Assembly (NCBI RefSeq): GCF_023242945.1
Contig: NZ_JALKFT010000005.1
Span: 1-64,000 of the forward strand
From: Frankia umida
Lineage (GTDB): Bacteria > Actinomycetota > Actinomycetes > Frankiales > Frankiaceae
Length of the DNA stretch: 64,000 nt
Reading direction: 5' to 3'
A program made the position numbers and the translations under genes. Of this stretch, positions 1-9,063 are shown piece after piece; the stretch's first letter is position 1; every line of letters starts with the position of its first letter. The notes beneath the pieces are model-generated. The model was not told where the DNA came from. It saw only the letters and a list, made by a program, of their open reading frames with translations, and made no database searches.

Positions 1-653
1 CTGGCGCGGGCGAGTCGGCGTTGCCACCGGTGCAGCCGTTCGGTTTCGGTCGGCAGCAGCCCCGGGCAGGTCCGCAGCTCGCCCGTCGACAAGGCCGCGG
101 ACACGGCGACCCCACGGTCCACGCCCACCACCTCACCCGTGCCGGGCGGGTCGACGGGCACGGGCACGGCGGCGAACGCCACATGCCAGCGGCCGGCGCG
201 GTCCCGGGTCACCCGGTAGGACTTGAAATCAGGGACCTTCCGCGATACACGGAACTTCACCCAGCCGGTTTTCGGTACCCAGCAGCGGGACCATCGCCGG
301 TTCAGCTTCTCGACCCGAGCGTTCTTCCCGACGACCTGGAAACCTTCGGACTGGCCGCGTTTTCGGAACGTCGGCCGCCGATGCGACCCACCGAAAAAGT
401 TCCGCATAGCCTGGTCGAAATCCCGCAATGCCTGCTGCTGGATGGTCTGCGACCCGGCTTTCAACCAGTCGAACTCCGCTCGCGCGTCGGTCAACTGCCG
501 GCAGCGTTCCAGATGATTCGGCGGCTTTCCCCGATAGCGGGTCCACCACGACTGCTGTTCGACTGCCAGGTTCCACACGTACCGCGCATGCCCGCAGTGC
601 TCTTCGAGTCCGACGCCCTGCCCGGGCGTCGGAGAGAGACGGTAACGGGACAT
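1..653 (-). CDS. IS200/IS605-family OrfB (TnpB-like) transposase, 3' part outside window
   Basis: The gene reads leftward from ATG at 653 and runs off the window edge after 217 codons. The N-terminal part has the helix-turn-helix-like start usual in OrfB proteins (GHARYVWNLA, then a Q-rich IQQQALRDFDQAM helix). A beta region with RRPTFRKRG follows, and then VVGVDRGVAVSAALSTG, which matches the first RuvC-like motif with its catalytic Asp (GVDRGV). In this family the protein is an RNA-guided nuclease related to Cas12, and its guide RNA normally overlaps the 3' end of the gene, which lies outside the window. No TnpA is visible upstream. Integrity of the zinc-ribbon part cannot be judged. Confidence 0.88.
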   Translation of the reverse strand, partial: MSRYRLSPTPGQGVGLEEHCGHARYVWNLAVEQQSWWTRYRGKPPNHLERCRQLTDARAEFDWLKAGSQTIQQQALRDFDQAMRNFFGGSHRRPTFRKRGQSEGFQVVGKNARVEKLNRRWSRCWVPKTGWVKFRVSRKVPDFKSYRVTRDRAGRWHVAFAAVPVPVDPPGTGEVVGVDRGVAVSAALSTGELRTCPGLLPTETERLHRWQRRLARA

Positions 654-736
654 GCTTCTATTCTACTGAAAGGATTCGCTCATGCGTTCCAGCGTGGGGC
701 GCCGTTTCCTCCCCGGCCTGAAGGCCAGGGTATCCA
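654..736 (-). mobile_element. Probable left end of the IS605-type element with subterminal hairpin
   Basis: Just upstream of the tnpB start lies GGCCTGAAGGCC (715-726), a small perfect hairpin inside CCCCGGCCTGAAGGCCAGGG. IS200/IS605 elements carry subterminal hairpins of this kind instead of terminal inverted repeats, and insert without target duplication. The exact element boundary is not certain; it is probably close to 736. Confidence 0.5.
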
Positions 737-751
737 CGGCGCAAATCCGAT

Positions 752-822
752 GACGATCGGGCGACCCTCGGATCGTCACCCGGGAAGCGGGAAACGAGAA
801 ACGGCGCGATGCGCCGTGTCCG
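752..822. repeat. 71-bp dispersed repeat, copy 1
   Basis: This stretch and 5560-5630 have the same length and differ at only about ten positions. Both contain the inverted repeat GACGATC ... GATCGTC (752-758/771-777) and end in GATGCGCCGTGTCCG. The repeat is non-coding here. It lies between the IS605 end and the PadR promoter. The rest of the gap (823-1016) holds nothing I can recognise. Confidence 0.75.
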
Positions 823-1035
823 TGGGCTCCGCGGGTGGGCGTCGTGAACCACTCGCGCTGGGCCGACAAGGTCGGCAGCTCCAGCGGATCTGGCCAGCGT
901 CTCGTGACGGGGCGGTCGTGGCGGCCGCGTTCCGCGCCCATCGGTCGGTGAAGCTGGCCTGATTGACGCTGTGATCATCTGTTGGAATGCCTGGTTTTGA
1001 CACACGGGCTACTTCGGCGAACTACTACCTTCGCG

Positions 1036-1054
1036 TATACTCTCGATGTAGAGT
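1036..1054 (+). promoter_or_regulatory. -10 box and dyad upstream of padR copy 1
   Basis: TATACT (1036-1041) is a good -10 hexamer 21 nt before the start codon. It overlaps a perfect inverted repeat, ACTCT-N6-AGAGT (1039-1054). A PadR repressor commonly binds its own promoter, so this dyad is the natural candidate operator. No convincing -35 is visible at the right spacing. Confidence 0.5.
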
Positions 1055-1062
1055 CTCGGGTC

Positions 1063-1587
1063 ATGAGCGTTCCGCTGGCCCTGTTGGGGCTGCTCGAGCG
1101 AGAGCCGAGCCACGGGTATGACCTCAAGCGCGACTACGACGCGTTCTTCGGCCGGGGCAAGCCGCTGCCGTTCGGGCAGGTGTACGCGACCCTGGCGCGC
1201 CTGGCCCGGGATGGGAAGGTGATCGCGGCCGACGTCGAGCCCGGCGCGGGGCCGGACCGCAAGCGTTACGTCATCACCGAGCAGGGCGTCAGCGACATCG
1301 AGACCTGGCTCGCGACGCCGGTCGAAGCCGAACCCCATCTGCAGACGGTCCTGTTCGTCAAGGTGGTGCTCGCCCTGATGTCAGGGCGCTCGGCCGAGGG
1401 GTACCTCGACGCGCAGCGGGCCGCCCACATGCATCGGATGCGGGAACTGACCGAGCTCAAGCGCACCGGGACTGTGGTCGACGCTCTGCTCGCCGACCAC
1501 GGCCTGTTCCATCTGGAGGCCGACCTTCGTTGGATCGAGCTGACCTCGGCTCGGCTGGACGCGCTGGCGAAGGTGGTCACGACGTGA
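1063..1587 (+). CDS. PadR-family transcriptional regulator, copy 1
   Basis: 174 aa. The N-terminal winged helix begins LALLGLLEREPSHGYDLKRD and continues through PLPFGQVYATLARLARDGKV, the PadR DNA-binding signature; the C-terminal helical half (from about residue 90) is the dimerisation region. The ATG at 1063 is chosen because it follows the promoter and because the duplicate at 37154 shares it. The stop overlaps the GTG start of the ABC ATPase by 4 nt, so the two are translationally coupled. It probably represses this padR-ABC transporter operon and responds to a transported compound. The paralogue at 37154-37678 differs at only five residues. Confidence 0.93.
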   Translation: MSVPLALLGLLEREPSHGYDLKRDYDAFFGRGKPLPFGQVYATLARLARDGKVIAADVEPGAGPDRKRYVITEQGVSDIETWLATPVEAEPHLQTVLFVKVVLALMSGRSAEGYLDAQRAAHMHRMRELTELKRTGTVVDALLADHGLFHLEADLRWIELTSARLDALAKVVTT

Positions 1588-2300
1588 GCACATCCTCGAG
1601 TGGCGCTGCGCCGAGCTGGCCGGCGCGCGTGCTGGAGGCACGCGAGGTCTCGCTGTCTTTCGGGCAGACGCCCGCGCTGAGGGGGGCGAGCATGTCGGTG
1701 GCCACCGGCGAGATCCTGGCGGTGATGGGGCCGAGCGGGTCCGGCAAGTCGACGTTGCTGCACTGCCTGGGCGGCATCCTCGCCCCGGACACCGGTGAGA
1801 TCCACTTCGCCGGCCGGCGCATCGACACCCTGAGGGAGAACGCCCGCGCGGCGCTGCGGCGCGACCGGTTCGGCTTCGTCTTCCAGTTCGGGCAGCTCGT
1901 GCCGGAACTCAGCGTCGAGGAGAACATCGCACTGCCCCTGCTGCTCAGGGGCGCCCGACGGTCCGATGCCCTGAACCGGGCCCGTGGCTGGTTGGAGCGG
2001 CTCGACCTGGCCGGGCTGGAACGCCGGCGCAGCGGGGAGCTGTCCGGTGGGCAGGCCCAACGGGTCGCATTGGCCCGGGGTCTGGTCGCCGATCCGGACG
2101 TGCTGTTCGCGGACGAGCCAACCGGGTCACTGGACTCACTCGCCGGTGAGCGGGTGATGGACCTGCTGGTCACCGCAGCCCGTGAGCAGGGTACGAGCGT
2201 CGTACTGGTCACCCACGATCCCCGGGTGGCAGCCTGTGCCGATCGGGAGATCATGGTGCGGGACGGCAGGGTCACGTACGGTGAGCTGGTCGCCTCATGA
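1584..2300 (+). CDS. ABC transporter ATP-binding protein (MacB/LolD type)
   Basis: 238 aa from the GTG overlapping the padR stop. Walker A is GPSGSGKST (residues 49-57), a Q-loop follows in FVFQFGQLVPELSVEEN, the signature is LSGGQAQRVALARGL, and Walker B is VLFADEPTGSLDS. This is the MacB/LolD-like subfamily that pairs with FtsX-type permeases rather than importers. The next gene starts at the ATGA overlap at 2297, so ATPase and permease are made together. Substrate unknown; export of a peptide or drug, or membrane-stress signalling, are typical roles. Confidence 0.93.
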   Translation: MSTSSSGAAPSWPARVLEAREVSLSFGQTPALRGASMSVATGEILAVMGPSGSGKSTLLHCLGGILAPDTGEIHFAGRRIDTLRENARAALRRDRFGFVFQFGQLVPELSVEENIALPLLLRGARRSDALNRARGWLERLDLAGLERRRSGELSGGQAQRVALARGLVADPDVLFADEPTGSLDSLAGERVMDLLVTAAREQGTSVVLVTHDPRVAACADREIMVRDGRVTYGELVAS

Positions 2301-4630
2301 TCCGGCTGGGCCTGCGACTCGCGGTGGCCGGCGGCCGGGAGGCGATCAGTCGGCTTGCTCTCATCGCGATCGGGGTGGCGGTTGGGGCGGCCCTGCTGCT
2401 GACCACTGTGGCCAGTCTCCACGCGGTCAACACGCAGAACTCCCGGTACGCCTGGCTGGAGACCACCTTCCTCGGGTCGAACGCACCTGCCGCGTTCACG
2501 GCGTCCGGTGGGTCTGCCCCGCTGTCCCCGCCGTCGTCAGCGTCATCGGCCGCGAGCCGCGCGGGCACGAGCGATCCCCTGTGGTGGCGGTTGCGCGCCG
2601 ACTACTTCCGGGGCCGGGAGATCGGGCGGGTCGACGTGGCGGCCACCGGCCCCGGCTCCCCGGTGCCGCCCGGGCTCGCGCGCCTGCCGGGACCGGGGCA
2701 GTTCTACGCCTCGCCCGCCCTGGCGAGGCTGTTGCGCGACACCCCGGCCGGGCAGCTCGGCGACCGGTTTCCCGGCCGCCTGGTCGGCCAGATCGGCTCG
2801 GCCGCGCTGCCTGCCCCGAACTCACTGCTCGTCATCATCGGCCACAACGCCGCCGATCTTTCCCAGCAGGACGACGTCGGGCAGGTCACCGCCATCAGCA
2901 CGACCACTCCCGCGGCCTGCGCCACCTGCGCGCTCGGCGTCGGCATCAACGACAACGGCATGACGCTCATCCTCTCCGTGGTGATCGCCGCGCTGCTGTT
3001 CCCCCTCCTGATCTTCATCGCCGGCGCGACACGGTTGTCCGCCGCGCGCCGGGAACAGCGTTTCGCGGCGATGCGTCTGATCGGCGCGACGCCGCGGCAG
3101 ATGTCGGTGATCTCAGCCGTTGAATCGAGCGTGGCGGCGTTCGCCGGCGTCGCCGCCGGCTTCGGCCTGTTCTACGTGGCGCGTCCGGCCCTGGCCCGGA
3201 TACCGTTCACGGGCCAGCCGTTCTTCACCGGCGACCTGACGCTGAGCCTTCTGGACGTGCTGCTCGTCGCCGTCGGCATTCCGGCCGCGGCCGCCGTAGC
3301 GGCGCATGTGGCTCTGCGTCGGGTGAACATCTCACCGCTGGGCATCGCCAGGCGCGTCACCCCGCGACCGCCCCGCGCCTGGCGGGTGATCCCGTTGGCG
3401 GCCGGTCTTGGCGAACTCGGCTACTGCGCCTACATCGCCGACATCGGCGCCGACTCCGATACCAGCACGCACCTGCAGGCCGCCGCGTTCCTGACCGGCA
3501 TTCTGGCGACCATGGTCGGGCTGGTCATCGCCGGGCCCTGGCTGACCATGCTCTGCTCCCGCCTGATGGCCGGACGGGCCCGGCGGGCCGCCACTCTCAT
3601 CGCCGCCCGCCGTCTCGCCGACAACCCGCATGCCGGGTTTCGCGCCATCAGTGGGCTGGTCCTCGCTCTGTTCGTCAGCACGTGTGCCATCGGGGTGGTC
3701 ACGACGATCGCGGCTTACAACGGCGGCACGGCAGGCGCTGTGGCTGCTGGCCGCTCCACCGTCGTCCGCACATTCGACAACGGGCCGACGGGTTCGACGG
3801 GTTCGACCACGTCGGTCCCCACTGTGACCTGGCGAGCGCTGACCTCGATTCCCGGTGTTGCCGGGGTGACGCTGATCCGCCGCGCGCCGGTTTTCGACCC
3901 GCGCGAGTTCCCACCGCCGGGGATTGTCTCCTGCGCGGAGCTTGCCCGCGCCCCGGCCCTCGGTCGCTGTTCGGCCGGCACCGGCACCGCGACGATCAGG
4001 CCTGTCTTCGGCGGCGGTTTCGTCCATGGCGCCTCGCCGCTGGCCGACACCCGCTGGCCGGCGGCCGCCGTAACCGGCGCCGATCTCGGGCGGCTTCCGC
4101 TCAGTTCCATCGTTGTCGCGACGGACGGCTCGAGGAGTGCGGTCGAGCGGGCCCGGACCGTCCTCGACCTGGCCTACCCGAGCACGTTTCCCCCGCAGAC
4201 CCTCACCGAGTTCGACGCGCGCAACGCGCAGCAGCTTGACAGCTACCGTCAACTCGCGAACGTCGTGATCTTCACCAGCCTGCCCATCGCCGGCTGCGGC
4301 TTGGCCGTCAGCGTCGCTGGTGGTCTCGCCGACCGCCGACGGCCGTTCAGCCTGCTGCGCCTCACCGGAGTGCCGCTCGCGGTACTCCGGTGGATCATCG
4401 CCCTCGAAGCGGCTGTCCCGCTGGTTATCACCGCGGCCGTTGCGGCGGGCATCGGCTTGCTCGCCGCGCACCTGTTCCTACGCGGGCAGTTGTCCGAGAA
4501 CCTCCAGCCGCCCGGGGCCGGGTACTACCTGCTTGTCCTCGCCGGACTCGTCGCGTCCCTTGCCGTTGTCGCCTCGACTATGCCATTGCTAGCGCGCAGC
4601 ACCGGCCCAGAAACCGCCCGCAACGAGTAG
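2297..4630 (+). CDS. FtsX-like ABC transporter permease
   Basis: 777 aa. A first membrane segment follows the N-terminus (RLALIAIGVAVGAALLLTTV). A large extracellular domain comes next, then a FtsX-type three-helix block with the cytoplasmic sequence LSAARREQRFAAMRLIGATPRQM, which is the coupling region that meets the ATPase. A second block with RRRPFSLLRLTGVPLAVLRW lies near the C-terminus. This two-FtsX-domain layout is that of large actinobacterial MacB-like permeases. It overlaps the ATPase by 4 nt. The periplasmic loops are rich in Ala, Thr and Pro. Substrate cannot be inferred. Confidence 0.9.
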   Translation: MIRLGLRLAVAGGREAISRLALIAIGVAVGAALLLTTVASLHAVNTQNSRYAWLETTFLGSNAPAAFTASGGSAPLSPPSSASSAASRAGTSDPLWWRLRADYFRGREIGRVDVAATGPGSPVPPGLARLPGPGQFYASPALARLLRDTPAGQLGDRFPGRLVGQIGSAALPAPNSLLVIIGHNAADLSQQDDVGQVTAISTTTPAACATCALGVGINDNGMTLILSVVIAALLFPLLIFIAGATRLSAARREQRFAAMRLIGATPRQMSVISAVESSVAAFAGVAAGFGLFYVARPALARIPFTGQPFFTGDLTLSLLDVLLVAVGIPAAAAVAAHVALRRVNISPLGIARRVTPRPPRAWRVIPLAAGLGELGYCAYIADIGADSDTSTHLQAAAFLTGILATMVGLVIAGPWLTMLCSRLMAGRARRAATLIAARRLADNPHAGFRAISGLVLALFVSTCAIGVVTTIAAYNGGTAGAVAAGRSTVVRTFDNGPTGSTGSTTSVPTVTWRALTSIPGVAGVTLIRRAPVFDPREFPPPGIVSCAELARAPALGRCSAGTGTATIRPVFGGGFVHGASPLADTRWPAAAVTGADLGRLPLSSIVVATDGSRSAVERARTVLDLAYPSTFPPQTLTEFDARNAQQLDSYRQLANVVIFTSLPIAGCGLAVSVAGGLADRRRPFSLLRLTGVPLAVLRWIIALEAAVPLVITAAVAAGIGLLAAHLFLRGQLSENLQPPGAGYYLLVLAGLVASLAVVASTMPLLARSTGPETARNE

Positions 4631-4869
4631 CTGGGGCCGCGGTTGTCGCTGGCCGGCGGTTATCTCCCCAACCACGGTCCTCACACTGCCAGCTCAGATC
4701 CGGCCATCCGGGGGCGGCTGCTGGCCTGGGCTGGTCTTGTGCCGGTTGCCGGACGGGCACAAGCCATACTCAGCTCGCGGGTGCGGGGCGCTCGCTGGCG
4801 GCGCGTTCATTGGAGCGCAGGGTGTCGACAGCGAGGTGGCGTTTGGCCGGGGTCAGCGGCCCGAGGCCT

Positions 4870-5484
4870 TTCCTGGCGGCTGCCGCGAAGGCTGGAGTCC
4901 GCTACCTGGTGGTGCTGTCTTCTCCGGCGGCGTACGAAGCGGGGGAGTTCGACCGGCCGATCGGCATGGTCCACCGCGCGGTCGAGCGTGCCGTGGCCAA
5001 CTTTGGCCTCGATCACACCATGCTCTACCCGAGTTGGCTCGCGACCAACACCCAGCGTGACTGGGCTGACCAGATCCGGACGACCAGACGGGTCGCGATG
5101 GTCTTCGGGGACGCTCCCGTCGCGCCTATCCATGCTGACGACATCGCGGAGGTCGCCGCCGACCTGCTTACCCGCAACACCCGTCGCGCCCGGATACAGA
5201 TCCTCATCGGACCCCGGTCGCTGCGCCTGCGGGGCGCGGTCGCAACCATCGGCGACATGCTTGGCGTCGAACTCCCCGTCGATGACCTGACCCGGGACCA
5301 GGTATTCGAACGTGAGCAGGCCCGGATGCCCCGCCCGATCCTGGAAACCCTGCTCGACGTCGCCGCCGCGAGTATCGGCCAGACCGACCCGGTCACCAAC
5401 ACTGTCGAACGGATCACCGGCCACCCCGCCCGACCGCTTCGCTCCTGGATCGAAGCCCACCGGACGGACTTCCAGCACGTCTGA
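4870..5484 (+). pseudogene. NmrA-like NAD(P)-binding protein, 5' end missing
   Basis: About 204 codons match the C-terminal two thirds of NmrA/NAD(P)H-binding epimerase-like proteins: VRYLVVLSSPAAYE, then a long helix and HTMLYPSWLATN, then VAPIHADDIAEVAADLL. The Rossmann GxxGxxG motif and first strands are absent. Upstream, the frame dissolves into sequence without similarity and the stretch 4631-4869 holds no recognisable gene. It follows the permease with no start codon of its own that I trust. Best read as a 5'-deleted remnant. Confidence 0.7.
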
Positions 5485-5559
5485 CGAGGTTCTTGCGAAC
5501 CCACAAGAAGATTCGCCTGGCGCCATGGTCGCCATATCTGCTGGGATCAGGAGATCCAA

Positions 5560-5630
5560 GACGATCGGGTGACCCTCGGATCGTCACCTGGGAGGCAGGA
5601 AAGCGGGAAACGGGCGATGCGCCGTGTCCG
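5560..5630. repeat. 71-bp dispersed repeat, copy 2
   Basis: Partner of 752-822, in the same orientation and of equal length. It lies between the NmrA remnant and the 3' end of the gene at 5733. The two copies bracket the padR-ABC-permease-NmrA block, so they could have been the ends or recombination points of a mobilised 4.8-kb unit. The remainder of 5485-5732 shows no gene. Confidence 0.7.
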
Positions 5631-5732
5631 CGGGCGGCACACCCGGAGGCTGGCCGTCGTGACGTGGCCGAGCTCGCCGGCCATAGCGCGTTGGACGCGA
5701 TGTCGACCGACACGACCGGTCGGCGGTCCGCC

Positions 5733-6395
5733 CTACCAGAAGGTCAGGTCCATCCGGTGGGAGCAGTGGGGATCGGTGTCGATCTCCACCTTGCGCTCCT
5801 TTTCGGTGATCAGTGTGGGCAGGGCCGCGATCAGTGCGGTGACGGCACCGGAGGGCCGCACGTCGACCGCGAGCACATCGGGCCTTTCCGCGGTGTCGAG
5901 GTAGAGACGCAGCAGGTCCTGCTCGAGGAAGAGAAAGCCGCGCAGGAGGGGGTCCGGCCGTTCCCCGGTGAACGGCTGGGCGACGCAACGCAGAATGGTC
6001 AGGGCACGGTCATCGAGGGCCTCGGCCGCGGACGCGATGGTGGTGGGGTCCGGGCGGACGAGTGTCATGCCCATCATCGTGGTGACATTGTCGCTGGAGA
6101 AGTAGTGGGGGCCGCTGGTCAGGGTGCGCAGGATGGCGAGAAGGTCTCCGGCGGTGAGGTTCTGTCCGTTCACGTGCAGGGGGAACTCGTACGCCGTCAG
6201 CCTGTCCGGGGTGTGCGCGGCCTCATCCCCGGTAACGAGGCGGATGGCTGCGGCCGGCGGTGGTATGGGAAGGACGCCCCGGAGGTACACGGTGTCGTCA
6301 CGTGCAGCCGGGAGCAGGGGTGTCTGAACATGGTGGAGCAGCAGGCAGGTGATGTCCGCCTGCTGCTCCACCAGCCCGTCATACGTGGATGTCAT
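5733..6395 (-). CDS. Conserved-looking hypothetical protein
   Basis: 220 aa, starting ATG 3 nt after the stop of the WYL regulator, so the two form an operon. I do not recognise the family. It is soluble in appearance: no signal peptide or membrane segment. It is rich in Asp/Thr/Leu and holds a central stretch with NGQNLTAGDLLAILRTLTSG and a C-terminal VEIDTDPHCSHRMD. Codon use matches neighbours, which supports a real gene. Position suggests a partner or target of the WYL regulator. Confidence 0.7.
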   Translation of the reverse strand: MTSTYDGLVEQQADITCLLLHHVQTPLLPAARDDTVYLRGVLPIPPPAAAIRLVTGDEAAHTPDRLTAYEFPLHVNGQNLTAGDLLAILRTLTSGPHYFSSDNVTTMMGMTLVRPDPTTIASAAEALDDRALTILRCVAQPFTGERPDPLLRGFLFLEQDLLRLYLDTAERPDVLAVDVRPSGAVTALIAALPTLITEKERKVEIDTDPHCSHRMDLTFW

Positions 6396-6398
6396 CCG

Positions 6399-7388
6399 TC
6401 AATTGCAGCCGCTGGCGGCGGCGCGCGCGTACCGGCGGGCCAGGGTGGCGAAGGCGTCCGCGAGCTCGGGTGGCCCGAGGACCTCGATGTCGGCGTCGAA
6501 CCGGCCGACGGTGGCGGCCAGGCTGGGCCAGGACCAGGAACCGAGAACGAGCCGGCAGCGGTCCGGGCCGAGTTCCTCGACGATCCCGTCCTGGGCGTAC
6601 CGGGAGACGAAGGCGGCGGGCAGATGAATGATCATCTCCCCGTGGCAGGGCTGGCGCTCCGGTCCGAAGGAGCCCTCGAAACGCTGGGCGACGAAGGCGG
6701 CCACATCCGTGCCGGGCAGCTGCCGCGGGGTGAACCGCGGCCCGGTCGGGGTGCGCGGGCTGATCCGGTCGGCCCGGAAGGTGCGCCAGTCCTCCCGGTC
6801 CAGATCCCAGGCGACGAGATACCAGCGTCCCGCCCAGGTGACCAGGTGGTGCGGCTGCGCCCGCCGCGGCGGGGAGGCAGCGACCGACTCCGATCGCGAC
6901 GAGACGGTGTAGTCGAAGGAAAGCTCCTCGCGGGCGTGGACCGCGGCACCGAGCGTCACGAGAACGGCCGGGTCGACCCGCGGGTTCGGTCGATTTCCGC
7001 CGCGTTCGACCGCGGTGACCTGAAGCGCGTCGATCCGGTGGCGCAGCCGCGCGGGCATGACCTGCCGGATGGTGCTCAGCGCGCGGGCCGCCGCCTCCTC
7101 GACACCGACGCCGGAGCTGGCAGCGATCTGGAGCGCGACGGCGACGGCGACGGCCTGCTCGTCGTCGAACAGCAGCGGCGGCAGGTCCGCCCCCGCATCG
7201 AGCTGGTAGCCACCGTCGGGGCCCTTGGTGGCCCGGATCGGGTAGCCCAGCTCACGAAGGCGGTCGACATCGCGGCGCACCGTGCGCGGACTTACCTCGA
7301 GCCGGGCGGCCAGCAGCGCCCCCGGCCAGTCCCGGCGTGCCTGCAACAGCGAGAGCAGGGCCAACAGGCGCGCTGAGGTCGTCGGCAT
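6399..7388 (-). CDS. WYL-domain transcriptional regulator (DeoR-type HTH)
   Basis: 329 aa from ATG at 7388. The N-terminal winged helix reads RLLALLSLLQARRDWPGALL ... RTVRRDVDRLRELGYPI, the usual HTH_11/DeoR start. The WYL domain follows, with HLVTWAGRWYLVAWDLDRED (W-Y-L variant WYLVAWD) and a C-terminal WCX-like segment ending SLAATVGRFDADIEVLGPP. WYL proteins sense ligands, often nucleic-acid-derived, and are usually autoregulated. It is divergent from the DinB-fold gene at 7487 and followed closely by the hypothetical gene at 6395. A DinB partner next to a WYL regulator is a common actinobacterial pairing. Confidence 0.9.
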   Translation of the reverse strand: MPTTSARLLALLSLLQARRDWPGALLAARLEVSPRTVRRDVDRLRELGYPIRATKGPDGGYQLDAGADLPPLLFDDEQAVAVAVALQIAASSGVGVEEAAARALSTIRQVMPARLRHRIDALQVTAVERGGNRPNPRVDPAVLVTLGAAVHAREELSFDYTVSSRSESVAASPPRRAQPHHLVTWAGRWYLVAWDLDREDWRTFRADRISPRTPTGPRFTPRQLPGTDVAAFVAQRFEGSFGPERQPCHGEMIIHLPAAFVSRYAQDGIVEELGPDRCRLVLGSWSWPSLAATVGRFDADIEVLGPPELADAFATLARRYARAAASGCN

Positions 7389-7442
7389 GTCACTGAGATT
7401 GCCCGTAGAAGAGGCCAGAAACTGACCGCTTCTCCGGTGACA

Positions 7443-7461
7443 GTGGTCTTCAGTCGACCAC
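7443..7461. promoter_or_regulatory. Inverted repeat in WYL/DinB divergent promoter region
   Basis: GTGGTC-N7-GACCAC is a perfect 6-7-6 dyad. It lies 26 nt before the DinB start and 55 nt from the WYL start, in the only non-coding space between the two divergent genes. It is the best candidate binding site for the WYL regulator. Confidence 0.45.
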
Positions 7462-7486
7462 GGCGACAACAGAAAGGCCGATCATC

Positions 7487-8083
7487 ATGACGACCGCCCC
7501 CGCCCCCGCCCGTACCCTCGGGCACGCCAGCGTCCTCGACGCCGAGCGGGCCGACCTGCTCGCCGAGCTCGCCGCGGCCCGCACCCTGCTGATCAACACG
7601 ACTCGTGGCGTCAGCGACGCCCAGGCCGGCGAGCGACCGACCGTCAGCGCCCTGTGCCTGGGCGGGCTGATCAAACATGTCGCCTCCTGCGAGGAAACCT
7701 GGGCGCGGTTCATCCTCGAGGGGCCCTCGGCGTTGGACGTCGCGCTGCCCGACGGCGTCACCTGGGACGAGTTCATGACCGGCACCGCGCGCGAATACCC
7801 GGCCTGGGCCATCAGGCGTCACAACGACTTCCAGATGCTGCCGGGTGACACGCTGGCCGGGGCCATCGCCCGCTACCGGCAGGCCGCTGCCCGCACCGAC
7901 GAGATCGTCGCGACCATTCCCGACCTGTCCGCGGCGCAGCCACTGCCGGCGGCACCCTGGAACGAACCGGGCGCGCGACACAGCGTCCGCCGGGTGCTGA
8001 TCCACATCATCGCCGAGACCACCCAGCACGCCGGGCATGCCGACCTTCTGCGCGAGACGATCGACGGCCAGACCACAACCTGA
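7487..8083 (+). CDS. DinB-fold protein (DUF664 / mycothiol-dependent type)
   Basis: 198 aa, ATG preceded by AGAAAGG. A four-helix-bundle DinB-like protein: LDAERADLLAELAAARTLLI at the N-terminus; GGLIKHVASCEETWARFI supplies the first metal-ligand His; RRVLIHIIAETTQHAGHADLLRE carries the C-terminal His pair (H..H in HIIAETTQHAGHAD). Related enzymes are mycothiol- or bacillithiol-dependent transferases and hydrolases. Divergent from the WYL regulator, which probably controls it. Confidence 0.85.
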   Translation: MTTAPAPARTLGHASVLDAERADLLAELAAARTLLINTTRGVSDAQAGERPTVSALCLGGLIKHVASCEETWARFILEGPSALDVALPDGVTWDEFMTGTAREYPAWAIRRHNDFQMLPGDTLAGAIARYRQAAARTDEIVATIPDLSAAQPLPAAPWNEPGARHSVRRVLIHIIAETTQHAGHADLLRETIDGQTTT

Positions 8084-8171
8084 CGACCGCCTCGTCCAGG
8101 CCCTGGATGGGGCTGGACGGGCCTGGCGGTGGACGAGTCGCACCAGCGTCCGTGCGGGTCCGCGGCGTCGG

Positions 8172-8972
8172 CTACCCGGTCACACCCAGCCCGCGGCGGA
8201 CGGCGAGTTCGACGGGGGAGTAGGTGTCGTCGGCGCGGTCCAGGTCGAGCAGGCCTACCGGGTCCAGCGGGGGCTGGGCGATGAAGCGTGGAACGGACCC
8301 GCGGTGTCGTTGCGCGGCGTGGATGAGGAACGGGTGGCAGAGGTACACGTCACCGGCCCGCCCGGTCGCGAGGACCACCGGACGGTCGGGACTGTCGAGC
8401 CTGCCCGCGGCGTCCATCTGCCCGCACAGCTCCAGCCCGTTTCGGCCGCGTTCACCCCCCGGCGCCAGAAACGGCGGCACATCGAGGTGTGATCCGGCCT
8501 TGATGCGGGTCGGTGCGTCGTCGGGGCCGACGTCCGAGAACAGGAACAGCATCAGCAGGGCGCGGCCGCGGGACCTGATGTTCAGCCAGAACCACGTCTC
8601 ACCGTCGGGCAGGTAGGAGCCGTCCATGTGCCAGCCGGCATCACCGGGGTCACGGGGATGCGGGAAGCGGATGGGGAACGTGCCCAGGCCGCCGCGGGGC
8701 CGCCACCGGCCGGGCCCGACCAGCTGATCGAAGGCGGCATGCAGCCGTGGCGTGGTGGCGGCCCGTTGGAAGGGTTTCTCCGCGCTGCCGTCGATCCGGA
8801 TGACGGGACGGGTCCAGCCAGCCGGGTTGTCGGGGTCGAGGCCGGTCAGGCGCCACAGGATCGCACGGCACTCGTCGGCCAGGTCCCTCGGGAACGCCTC
8901 CCGGACGTGGACGAAGCCCTCGTCGATGAACGTCTGGATCTCTTCGTCGGTCAACGTCGACACCGCGGTCAT
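8172..8972 (-). CDS. Phytanoyl-CoA dioxygenase (PhyH) family protein
   Basis: 266 aa from the ATG at 8972, preceded by GAGG at 8-nt spacing; an in-frame GTG at 9011 is possible but has no ribosome site. The Fe(II)/2-oxoglutarate signature is complete in outline: HMD in GWHMDGSYLPDGETWFWLN gives the His and Asp ligands, and the distal His is in VYLCHPFLIHAAQ, followed by the Arg that binds 2-oxoglutarate (VPRFI). The product hydroxylates or otherwise oxidises an unknown substrate. It stands alone, convergent with the DinB gene. Confidence 0.88.
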   Translation of the reverse strand: MTAVSTLTDEEIQTFIDEGFVHVREAFPRDLADECRAILWRLTGLDPDNPAGWTRPVIRIDGSAEKPFQRAATTPRLHAAFDQLVGPGRWRPRGGLGTFPIRFPHPRDPGDAGWHMDGSYLPDGETWFWLNIRSRGRALLMLFLFSDVGPDDAPTRIKAGSHLDVPPFLAPGGERGRNGLELCGQMDAAGRLDSPDRPVVLATGRAGDVYLCHPFLIHAAQRHRGSVPRFIAQPPLDPVGLLDLDRADDTYSPVELAVRRGLGVTG

Positions 8973-9063
8973 CACCTCGACCTCGGATTCTCGTCGGCCG
9001 GGGACGGTCACTCAAGCGCATTTCGTGCGGCCACGACGTGCCCGCACCGGATGCGCTGGGCGG

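Noticed and set aside
21..962. Long plus-strand open frame of 313 codons
   Set aside because: It is the antisense of the TnpB-like gene and its leader; Arg/Pro/Gly-rich without any domain.
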